This document shows, piece by piece, positions 26,815 to 34,415 of a stretch of 64,000 bases of DNA. Positions within the stretch are counted from its first letter, which is position 1. Each line of letters starts with the position of its first letter. The notes beneath the pieces were generated by a model. The model searched no databases. It was not told the origin of the DNA and saw only the letters and a list, made by a program, of their open reading frames with translations. The position numbers were made by a program, and so were the translations under genes. Origin of the DNA: Rubritalea tangerina (GTDB taxonomy: Bacteria; Verrucomicrobiota; Verrucomicrobiia; Verrucomicrobiales; Akkermansiaceae); NCBI RefSeq assembly GCF_042683245.1, contig NZ_JBHUJB010000031.1, forward strand, positions 1-64,000, given 5' to 3'.

Positions 26815-27057
26815 TTAAACAAGGCCTTCATCATCGATAAAATTGAGAGCTTTTTGGAGGCTTTGCTGTTGGAGGAAGTGGTGTAGGCGTGGGTCGATTT
26901 CAGCTTGGTAGTTGTTATGCCACGTGGTGATTGACTCACTTATAGACTGGAGGAGTTGGAGTTGTTTTTCTGGTGCGGAGGTTCTGAGGGAGGAATCGGT
27001 GATGACGCTGAGTCTTTGTTCGAGGAGGCGTTTAAGTTCTTTGTAGGGTGCATTCAT
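26815..27057 (-). CDS. Small helical protein of unknown function
   Basis: Predicted 80-residue protein starting at ATG 27057 (MNAPYKELKRLLEQ); an ORF-only start further up gives 109 residues and overlaps the next gene. It is predicted almost all helical, with heptad-like Leu spacing and no signal peptide. No family recognised. It is divergent from the symporter gene. The frame is modestly convincing from amino-acid composition only. Confidence 0.4.
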   Translation of the reverse strand: MNAPYKELKRLLEQRLSVITDSSLRTSAPEKQLQLLQSISESITTWHNNYQAEIDPRLHHFLQQQSLQKALNFIDDEGLV

Positions 27058-27142
27058 AGAGGAAGTGGAGCTAGTGAGGTATTTAAGTAATGTAAAGTAA
27101 TTCGTATCGACGTGAAGTAGAGGAGTTGCTAGGGTGCGCGTC

Positions 27143-28729
27143 ATGAATGAGGTAGCTGAGCAATTTTCGTTAATCGATTGGGGAGTGGTGTTTGGTTACA
27201 TGATACTGACGACCTTGATTGGGCATGCATTGAGAGGGCAGCAGGCTACCATCAAAGATTTCTTTTTAGGAGGGAAATCGCTTCCTTGGATGGCGGTGAG
27301 TGGTTCGATTATTGCGACTGAGATCAGTGCGTTGACTTTCATTGGGGTGCCTGGGGGGGTGTATGCGCTCAGTGGTGATTGGACGTATTTACAGTGGGGG
27401 ATTGGTTCGATCATTGCTCGATTCATCGTGGGGTATTACTTGGTGCCCATTTATTACGAGAAGGAGATATTTAGTCCCTATGATTTTATGGGAGGCAGGT
27501 TGGGTGAAGGGGTAAAGAAGTTAGTGACCATCTTGTTTTCGCTTGGATCGATATTGGGACAGAGCGTGCGGGTTTTGGTGACGGCGATTATTTTGCGTGC
27601 GGTGACTGGTTTTGACATGACGAGTTGCATATTGGTGATTGGGCTCTTTGCGGTGGTATGGACGTTGATGGGGGGGATGCGTACGGTGATATGGACTGAC
27701 GTGATGCAATTTGGGGTTTTCATCATTGGTGGCTTTATTGCATTTGTGTGGTTGTGGTCGGTGTGTGGTTGGGCCAATGTCATTGAGTTGAACAGCACGG
27801 TGCAGGTGGGGGACGAGACGATCAACAAGATGCGGGTATTTGATTTCACGACAGATCCGGCAGTGAGCTTTACCTTTTGGGTAGCGATTATAGCGATGCC
27901 ATTTCAGAATCTCGCGGCGTTTGGGACGGATCAGCTGAATGCGCAGAGGATCTTTTGTTGTGCGACTAAGGAGGATGCGAAGAAGGCGATAGTATGGAGT
28001 AGTTTTTCTCAGGTGATCACCTTGCTGATGTTGAGTGTGGGAGCTGGTTTATTTGCGTGGTATCAGCTGCATCCACCGAGTGAGGCTGAGGCCAAGTTAT
28101 TTGCTGAGGACTCTAACTATGTCTTTCCAACTTGGATCGTCACGGTGCTGCCGACTGGGTTGAAAGGCCTGATCGTGGCGGGTGCCTTTGCAGCAGCTGT
28201 GTCTAGTTTGGACTCGATACTAGCAGCTTTGTCTCAAACATCTCTCTCAGCATTCTATGGTCAGAAGTATTTGGAGGAGCATGGGAATGACAGCAGCATG
28301 GTTAAGAAATCTCGTATTCTGGTTGTGATTTGGGCGATTTTCCTATCAGGGATGTCTATTTTTCTCAGTCACAACTATCTGGCAGAAGGGAGTGATAAGA
28401 ATTTGATCGGTCTAGCATTTAGGATGGTGAGTTATACCTATGGGCCGATTCTGGCGATTCTGGTGATTGCATTGAATGCGAGGCGTATCCCATGGTCGTT
28501 TGCTGGGATTGTGGTAGGGACTGTTCTTTCTGTTGCGGCGAGCGCTTATGTGCAGGAAGATGTCTACAATTTGTTTAAAGCACTAGGTTTTGAGGGCTTG
28601 TCTGAATTAAGGCATAAGCGTCCAGAGATCAGCTTTGCTTGGTTTTACCCGATCACCACTTTTCTGACATTGTTTACCAGTATAGGAGTGGCCTTATTGT
28701 TTCCAGCTACCCGGAAGAAGGTTTCTTGA
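27143..28729 (+). CDS. Sodium:solute symporter (SSS family)
   Basis: SSS-family transporter of 528 residues with about 13 hydrophobic segments. Family signatures: GGKSLPWMAVSGSIIATEIS (about 43-62) with the first sodium-site region, and AGAFAAAVSSLDSILAALSQTS split around SSLDS (about 350-371), the conserved sodium-binding Ser motif of helix 8. ATG 27143 is preferred over a GTG 9 bp earlier. Substrate cannot be deduced; sugars such as sialic acid or glucose are common for this branch. Confidence 0.92.
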   Translation: MNEVAEQFSLIDWGVVFGYMILTTLIGHALRGQQATIKDFFLGGKSLPWMAVSGSIIATEISALTFIGVPGGVYALSGDWTYLQWGIGSIIARFIVGYYLVPIYYEKEIFSPYDFMGGRLGEGVKKLVTILFSLGSILGQSVRVLVTAIILRAVTGFDMTSCILVIGLFAVVWTLMGGMRTVIWTDVMQFGVFIIGGFIAFVWLWSVCGWANVIELNSTVQVGDETINKMRVFDFTTDPAVSFTFWVAIIAMPFQNLAAFGTDQLNAQRIFCCATKEDAKKAIVWSSFSQVITLLMLSVGAGLFAWYQLHPPSEAEAKLFAEDSNYVFPTWIVTVLPTGLKGLIVAGAFAAAVSSLDSILAALSQTSLSAFYGQKYLEEHGNDSSMVKKSRILVVIWAIFLSGMSIFLSHNYLAEGSDKNLIGLAFRMVSYTYGPILAILVIALNARRIPWSFAGIVVGTVLSVAASAYVQEDVYNLFKALGFEGLSELRHKRPEISFAWFYPITTFLTLFTSIGVALLFPATRKKVS

Positions 28730-29232
28730 GTCGTAGCATTCGGTAGGAATGCTTGATGCTGAATTGGTACAATTGCTGCAAGAGGCTTTGAGATAAAGCT
28801 GACATATAGCTCAGGTGAGAGGCTGGGGTTGTTTCTTGCCTGTGCGGTATGGGAAATGAGGTATTTTTTTAAGCATAAAACTTTGAGTTAGTTACACCAA
28901 AAATTTAAAAAACTCCCCCTGTTAGGGTGTGTTCAAATGTGCTCTAATCATTGAAAAATATAGGTTTTCTAGGATTTTCAACGACTTGCGAACACTCGTT
29001 AAAAGTTAGTTTAGCGAAGTTAAATATCGGGGACGTCAAGCCTCTAAAAAAAAATGGCCGTGGAACCCTTGTGGAAACTCTAAAAAAAGTTTTGAGGGGG
29101 GATTTGTTTTTTAAAAAGTTTTCCCAATGTTGGGCGAAGGTGTGTACCAATTTCGTCACGTCGCAGCACCCGACAGGGAGAGGCTGCAAAACCCTCAGGA
29201 AAGAAATTACTACACGAGCGGAAGCTACAACA
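28730..29232. other. Intergenic region upstream of dnaA
   Basis: About 500 bp without a convincing gene. It holds an AT-rich stretch (poly-T then TTTGAGTTAG and AAAATTTAAAAAACT near 28865-28915). An open frame in phase with dnaA runs back to 28951, but its residues look untranslated. I found no perfect DnaA box here. It probably contains the dnaA promoter. Confidence 0.5.
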
Positions 29233-30660
29233 ATGCGCGAACTACAATCCAAACCCACTACGAATGATGCATCAGAAAATCACACTACCACAGCAGGAGA
29301 TCAAACGATCTGGAGAGCAGTTTCGACTCACTTACAGGAATTGTTAAGCCCAGATGCTTACCAGCGTTGGTTTGCTGGAGCTGAGTGCGGTGAAATTTCA
29401 CAAAATGAGATTCGCATCGCGGTACCGAGTGATATTCACCAAGTTTGGATTGAGACTAACTTCATGCCTGAGCTTCAGGCGGCAGTGTCCAAGGTTCTCG
29501 ACCCATCAGTAGTAGCCAAGGTTATGGTTGCCGGTGCGGAAGAGGCAGCTGCAGATAGTTCTGATGAGGCGAGTGGATCTGAGTATGAGATTAAGTTGCC
29601 GGCAGCAGATCAGGCAAATTTAGAAAAGAAGCTAAAGGGAGTGGGGCTCAACCCGCTATTCAACTTCAAGCGATTTGTGGTTGGGCAGAATTCCGAGTTT
29701 GCCCATGCAGCGTGTACGGCTGTGGCATCTGGCTCTGCAGTATCTTACAACCCATTGTTCATTCACGGAAGTTCTGGTTTGGGCAAGACTCACCTGATGC
29801 AAGCTGTCGGGAATCGCATTCTCTCTGAGAAGCCGAATGCGAAGGTGGTTTATCTCACGAGTGAGAAATTCACTAACGAGTTCATTGATGCGGTGAAGAA
29901 GGGGGACCTTGAGAAGTTCCGCAAGAAGTACCGGAAGGCCGATGTGTTGTTGATCGACGATATTCAGTTTTTGGCGGGCAAGGAGCGATCACAGGAAGAA
30001 TTTTTCCACACCTTCAATACTTTATTAGATCTTCAGAGCCAGATTGTGCTCACGAGTGATAGGCCTGCATGTGAGATTAAGAATTTTGAGCCTCGCCTCA
30101 TTTCTCGATTTGAGAGTGGGCTGACAGTGGAGATGCAATCTCCAAGGTTGGAGACTCGAGTGGCGATCTTGCGCAAGAAGATGGAGGACTGGGATGTAAA
30201 GCTATCCGACGATGTTATTCGTTTCTTGGCTGAGCGCATTCGCAGTAATGTGAGGCGCTTAGAGGGGGCTTTGGTTCGTCTAGCGACCTATGCTTCACTT
30301 GGTGGGACTACGATTGATATTGAACGTGCTGAGACCTTACTTCGTGACATTCTTCGCGAAGAGGGGTCTAAGCAGGTGAGTATTGATGCGATCCAGAAGG
30401 CTGTATCTGAGCATTTTGACATTCGCTTGGCAGACATGAGTAGTAGAAGGCGTCCTGCTAATATTGCTTTTGCCAGACAAGTTGCGATGTATCTGAGTCG
30501 CAAGATGACTCAAGCATCTTTGATGGAGATTGGTGATGCATTTGGTGGGCGAGATCACGGTACTGTAATTCATGCTGTCAAAAAGGTGGAGCAGCGCATC
30601 AACAAGGAATCGATGGTTAGAGATACTGTTGATTTACTCGATGCCATGTTGCAGAGATAA
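29233..30660 (+). CDS. dnaA: Chromosomal replication initiator DnaA
   Basis: DnaA, 475 residues. Domain I at the N-terminus (WRAVSTHLQELLSPDAYQRW, about 26-45), a variable linker, AAA+ domain III with Walker A GSSGLGKTHL (about 177-186) and Walker B LLIDDIQFLAG, then domain IV with the DNA-binding signature GGRDHGTVIHAVKKVE near the C-terminus. Start at ATG 29233 fits the usual domain I start; the frame stays open upstream for 94 codons but those residues are unlike DnaA. dnaN follows after 311 bp and a terminator, so they are separately transcribed. Confidence 0.97.
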   Translation: MRELQSKPTTNDASENHTTTAGDQTIWRAVSTHLQELLSPDAYQRWFAGAECGEISQNEIRIAVPSDIHQVWIETNFMPELQAAVSKVLDPSVVAKVMVAGAEEAAADSSDEASGSEYEIKLPAADQANLEKKLKGVGLNPLFNFKRFVVGQNSEFAHAACTAVASGSAVSYNPLFIHGSSGLGKTHLMQAVGNRILSEKPNAKVVYLTSEKFTNEFIDAVKKGDLEKFRKKYRKADVLLIDDIQFLAGKERSQEEFFHTFNTLLDLQSQIVLTSDRPACEIKNFEPRLISRFESGLTVEMQSPRLETRVAILRKKMEDWDVKLSDDVIRFLAERIRSNVRRLEGALVRLATYASLGGTTIDIERAETLLRDILREEGSKQVSIDAIQKAVSEHFDIRLADMSSRRRPANIAFARQVAMYLSRKMTQASLMEIGDAFGGRDHGTVIHAVKKVEQRINKESMVRDTVDLLDAMLQR

Positions 30661-30685
30661 ATTTTGCCTAAATCGAAAGAATAAG

Positions 30686-30714
30686 AAGGGCCCTCTATGT
30701 GAGGGTCCTTTTTT
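30686..30714 (+). terminator. dnaA terminator
   Basis: Ten-bp stem AAGGGCCCTC / GAGGGTCCTT (one G-U), 5-nt loop, then TTTT. It starts 25 bp after the dnaA stop. Confidence 0.85.
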
Positions 30715-30833
30715 GTGTGATGGAGTGGTGAGGTGAGGGGAGGTATGAGGATTTAGTCGATGGAGTGGAACGAGAATCTTTGGCAATGTTAGGGATTTAC
30801 GGGACAGAGTGGGTATACTACATATTGTGCCAT

Positions 30834-30842
30834 TGTGAATAA
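30834..30842. promoter_or_regulatory. DnaA-box-like site between dnaA and dnaN
   Basis: TGTGAATAA, one mismatch from the DnaA box complement TGTGGATAA. It lies inside a short inverted repeat (GCCATT ... AATGGC, 30829-30849 approx.). Could be an autoregulatory site for dnaN; not proven. Confidence 0.35.
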
Positions 30843-30971
30843 AAATGGCCATATAGAGCAAAAGTGGTAGTTAGAGCTAAATGAGACTTGCGTTTAGTGG
30901 GGGAAAGTTCAATTTAATCCCGAACATCAAGTCGCCTGTCAGTGGCAGGGGGCAAAAAATCGGCCAAACTC

Positions 30972-32069
30972 ATGAAATTTACGATCTCTAAGCAATCCTT
31001 TCTAGATGCTCTGCAACAGGTGCAGCACGTAGTAAGTAATCGCACGACTCTACCAATCCTCTCTAACGTTCTGATAGAAGCACAGGGGAGTGAGTTAAAG
31101 CTCACGACAACGGACCTTGATGTTGGGGTGAGTGGTACAGTGATGGCTGATGTTGAGAAGGAGGGGGCGACGACATTGCCCGCGAAGCGTTTGGTAAGCA
31201 TCATTCGTGAGCTTCCAGCTGAGAACGTTGAGATTTCGATCGATAGTAAGAACTACGCGAGCATCAAATCAGGTCCGTCATTCTTCAAGATCATTGGTTT
31301 AGGCGAGGATGAATTTCCTCCATTACCTAAGTTTGAGGATGCCAAGGAATACAAGATGCCTCAGGATGTGCTTTTAGATTCTTTGAAGAAGACATCGTAT
31401 GCAATTTCGACTGATGAGACACGATATGTGCTCAATGGTATTTATACATCTTTCAAGGATGGGAAGATCACACTTGTTGCAACCGATGGCCGTCGTCTTG
31501 CAATGGTTGAGAATGACCTTGAGTTTCCATCGAGCCATGAGGCAGATGTGATCATTCCATCTAAGGCTGTGCAGGAGCTTCAACGTCTTCTTTCTGATAA
31601 GGGAGATGTGATCATTAAGCTTACAGATAGCCAGGTTGCCTTTGAGATCAATGGTAGTTTGTTGGTATCGAAGTTGATTGAAGGGAATTATCCGAACTAC
31701 CGTCAAGTTATTCCAAACAACACCTCTGAGCGTATTCAGGTGAGTCGCGATGCCTTCCTTGAAACGGTTAGACGTGTGTCATTGATTGCGTCTGACAAAT
31801 CGAACTCAGTTAAGTTAGCATTTGGCGCTAACAGCATTGATGTCATGGCTAACACTCAAGACATTGGTGAAGCGACTGAGCGTATTGATGTGACTTATGC
31901 TGGTGCTGAATTTGCGATTGCATTCAATCCAGATTTCTTGATGGCTCCGCTTAAAAATCTAGATACTGACGATGTGTATTTAGATTTGATTGATGAGATG
32001 AGCCCTGGAGTGATTCGCATCGACGGGTCGTTCCTCTACGTTATTATGCCGATGCGAGTGACTAACTAA
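30972..32069 (+). CDS. dnaN: DNA polymerase III beta sliding clamp
   Basis: DnaN, 365 residues, the three-domain ring-forming clamp. Start at ATG 30972 (MKFTISKQSFLDALQQV) matches the family N-terminus; an in-frame upstream extension is not conserved-looking. Typical features: RTTLPILSNVLIEA (about 25-38), LVATDGRRLAMVE (about 170-182) and the C-terminal YVIMPMRV at which partner proteins' clamp-binding motifs dock. A terminator hairpin follows. Confidence 0.97.
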   Translation: MKFTISKQSFLDALQQVQHVVSNRTTLPILSNVLIEAQGSELKLTTTDLDVGVSGTVMADVEKEGATTLPAKRLVSIIRELPAENVEISIDSKNYASIKSGPSFFKIIGLGEDEFPPLPKFEDAKEYKMPQDVLLDSLKKTSYAISTDETRYVLNGIYTSFKDGKITLVATDGRRLAMVENDLEFPSSHEADVIIPSKAVQELQRLLSDKGDVIIKLTDSQVAFEINGSLLVSKLIEGNYPNYRQVIPNNTSERIQVSRDAFLETVRRVSLIASDKSNSVKLAFGANSIDVMANTQDIGEATERIDVTYAGAEFAIAFNPDFLMAPLKNLDTDDVYLDLIDEMSPGVIRIDGSFLYVIMPMRVTN

Positions 32070-32094
32070 ATGGTGACTCAATAAGATTTAAGAG

Positions 32095-32129
32095 ATGCCG
32101 GTTGCCGTGAATGGCGATCGGCATTTTCA
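32095..32129 (+). terminator. dnaN terminator
   Basis: Two-part stem ATGCCG...GCC / GGC...CGGCAT followed by TTTTCATTTT, 25 bp after the dnaN stop. Confidence 0.75.
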
Positions 32130-32159
32130 TTTTAGAGGGGGATGGGGTAGAATTGCTTG

Positions 32160-32615
32160 ATGAGGTTATATGTGATTCGGCATGCGAAGGCGGAGAATTT
32201 TGCGGGGTCTGATTTTGAGCGTGTCTTGACTGGACGTGGCAGAGAACAGGCATCAATGCTAGGGAAGTATTTATTGGAGAAATCGATGGTTCCTGATTTG
32301 GTGTTGAGCTCACCGGTGTTGAGGGCGAAGGAGACGGCGGAAATCATGTGTGAAGCGATGCAGATGGGTGCGCCTATCCTAGAGCCATTTTTAGCTTGTG
32401 GGATGCAAGCGGATGTGGCGAAGCGCGAATTGACGGCCTACAAGGACATTGAGGCTGTGGCTATTGTGGGTCACAATCCGGATTTAACCTATTTGATCCA
32501 AGAATTCAGTGAGGCGGCTGTGCTTCCATTTCGGGTGAAGAAGGGAAGTGTGACTATTCTAGAGCCCGAGGAGTTTGATGGTGAGTATCGCATTGAGGCG
32601 CATGAAGAGTTTTGA
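32160..32615 (+). CDS. sixA: Phosphohistidine phosphatase SixA-like
   Basis: Histidine phosphatase superfamily, 151 residues, the size of SixA. The phosphohistidine site is YVIRHAKAE (about 4-12) with His8; the second His is in VGHNPDL (about 100-106). The ERVLTGRGREQA and SSPVLRAKETAE motifs also fit. SixA removes phosphate from His-containing phosphotransfer domains. ATG 32160 is preferred over the TTG directly before it. Followed by a terminator-like hairpin. Confidence 0.9.
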   Translation: MRLYVIRHAKAENFAGSDFERVLTGRGREQASMLGKYLLEKSMVPDLVLSSPVLRAKETAEIMCEAMQMGAPILEPFLACGMQADVAKRELTAYKDIEAVAIVGHNPDLTYLIQEFSEAAVLPFRVKKGSVTILEPEEFDGEYRIEAHEEF

Positions 32616-32661
32616 TCTGATGGGATCGTTGGCAGTGCATTATAGCAAATCGCGAAGTGTT

Positions 32662-32687
32662 ATCGCTCGTCGAGAGCGATTAGTTTT
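32662..32687 (+). terminator. sixA terminator-like hairpin
   Basis: Seven-bp stem ATCGCTC / GAGCGAT with a 5-nt loop, followed by TAGTTTTATTT. Placed between convergent sixA and the PBP gene, so it may act on both. Confidence 0.65.
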
Positions 32688-32721
32688 ATTTGCTCTATGA
32701 AGCTGAGAGAGCGGGGAAGGG

Positions 32722-34392
32722 TTATTTCTCAGAGGCGACCCAATGATAGGTGAGGGATTGCATCTTTTTTAGCAGGGAGTTTTTATTGGGTACTGGGGCA
32801 GGCTGTTGGAAGCCGACCCAAATCACGGCAGTGAGGGAGTCTTTACTGGCAGCCGACCATAGGGATCGTCCTGAGAATGCGGCTGTGGTGTATGCTATTC
32901 CATCTTTGTATTTCAGGAGTTTTGCAGTTTCGAGGGCTGTGCCTTCCTGTATAGCTGGTGTGCTCTGGGCTGTGTTTTTGAAAAGTTCGCTGCCATCCGC
33001 TTTTGTGATGTGTTCTACAAAAAAGGTGTGTGGTCTTTTGCCGTTGTTAGCGATGGTGGAGAATGCAGTTGCAAGTTCTAGAGGTGAGCAGGTCCCGCTT
33101 CCATAGTGGATTTCAGGGAGATTGAAGGGAGAATTAAATCCGAAGCGTTTTGCTATGCGTTGGGTTTCTGCTGGATCTAGCTGTTTTCCAGTTTGAGATG
33201 GGTTGCCTTTGATAGGAAGCTTACCTCTCTCGAGGGCGGCGGCGTAAATAAAGGGGGTGAATGCGTCGCCGAGGTCTAGTTTTCCATCCAGCGCGATATT
33301 GAATTGGAGTGCTTTATAGTCACGACCTCCAACGAGGGCACGAATGGCACCAGTTTTGTGGTCGATTATGATGCAGGCAGCTTGAAGCTGTGGTTGCTTC
33401 GCTTCTATCAGCAGTTTTTTGATATCGTTCTCACACTGATGTAGTTTTTTGAGATCCAGAGCGCTTGTGATGGTGAGTCCTGCAGCCCGGATGTCTTTTT
33501 GGGCGAGTATTTCGTTCAGGTGGCGGTCGAGAGCTTTTAGTGCGTAGGGGTTTGCTGCTTCTAGAGGTTTTTTAGTGAGGGTAATTTTTTGGGGAAGCAC
33601 GAGTGGTGAATTTTTGACGGCAGAGGCCTGCTCAGTGGTGAGTTTTCCGATGGTGAGCATACGGTCGATGACTTGATTGCGTTGGTTTTGAGCGGCAGCT
33701 AGGTCATTGAGTGGTGAGAAGATATGTGGTCCACGAATAATGCCTACAAGAGTAGCGGATTCGGAGAGGGTGAGGTCGGTGACTGATTTTTTAAAGTACT
33801 TACGCGATGCTTGTTCGATACCGTAGCAGCCTGAGCCGAAATAAATTCGATTCAAGTAGTAGGCCATAATTTCGTTCTTTGAGTAGGAACTTTCGATACG
33901 CAGGGTAAGTGCGATTTCTAGGAACTTACGATTGAGTGATTTGGCTCTTATATCGTATGTATTTCTAGCAAGTTGCATCGTTAGAGTTGAGGCACCTTGA
34001 GTAAAGGACATGTCCTTAGCATTGCGAAGTGTCGCTCGTATTAAGCCTTTGAAGTCTACTCCACAGTGGTGTTCGAAATTAGTATCCTCACGAGCGATAA
34101 GGGCATCGACGAGGTGTTGTGGGAGTTGGTCGTAAGTGATGAGCAAAGATTCCTTTGAGTCATTTCCTAGAAGAGGGGCTCCATTATGGTCAAGAAGGGT
34201 GTTTTGCTGTTGCTCCTCGGCTACTTTACTGAGGTCATACTTTTGAGCTTTGGAGTAATAATAGGAGGCTACAAGTAGAAGGATAACTAGGCCAATGAAG
34301 GCGCACTTTAGTCCGACCTTAAGGGCGAGCCTGAGCCATTCTGGAAGCCATTTGGCCATAGGGGACTTTCTATTTTGTGGTTTCCAAGCCAT
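32722..34392 (-). CDS. Class A PBP-like protein with active GT51 and degenerate transpeptidase domain
   Basis: Membrane-anchored protein of 556 residues. One TM helix (about 25-45) is followed by a GT51 glycosyltransferase domain with all motifs: REDTNFEHHCG with catalytic E102, QGASTLTMQLARN (about 132-144), RKFLEIALTLRIE, and YYLNRIYFGSGCYGIE. The C-terminal domain aligns with the transpeptidase domain of the upstream neighbour but the catalytic SxxK is gone: GSLFKPF there is G375-DAFTPF here (S to D376, K to T379), and no SxN or KTG motif is seen. Likely a glycan polymerase whose second domain is structural. It is 23 bp downstream of the intact PBP; tandem duplication is likely. Confidence 0.9.
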   Translation of the reverse strand: MAWKPQNRKSPMAKWLPEWLRLALKVGLKCAFIGLVILLLVASYYYSKAQKYDLSKVAEEQQQNTLLDHNGAPLLGNDSKESLLITYDQLPQHLVDALIAREDTNFEHHCGVDFKGLIRATLRNAKDMSFTQGASTLTMQLARNTYDIRAKSLNRKFLEIALTLRIESSYSKNEIMAYYLNRIYFGSGCYGIEQASRKYFKKSVTDLTLSESATLVGIIRGPHIFSPLNDLAAAQNQRNQVIDRMLTIGKLTTEQASAVKNSPLVLPQKITLTKKPLEAANPYALKALDRHLNEILAQKDIRAAGLTITSALDLKKLHQCENDIKKLLIEAKQPQLQAACIIIDHKTGAIRALVGGRDYKALQFNIALDGKLDLGDAFTPFIYAAALERGKLPIKGNPSQTGKQLDPAETQRIAKRFGFNSPFNLPEIHYGSGTCSPLELATAFSTIANNGKRPHTFFVEHITKADGSELFKNTAQSTPAIQEGTALETAKLLKYKDGIAYTTAAFSGRSLWSAASKDSLTAVIWVGFQQPAPVPNKNSLLKKMQSLTYHWVASEK

Positions 34393-34415
34393 CTTAGTGA
34401 AAGAGAAATTGGGGG

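Noticed and set aside
28951..29232. 94-codon N-terminal extension of DnaA
   Set aside because: In frame but the residues (Cys/Lys-rich, no DnaA similarity) do not resemble domain I, which begins just after ATG 29233.
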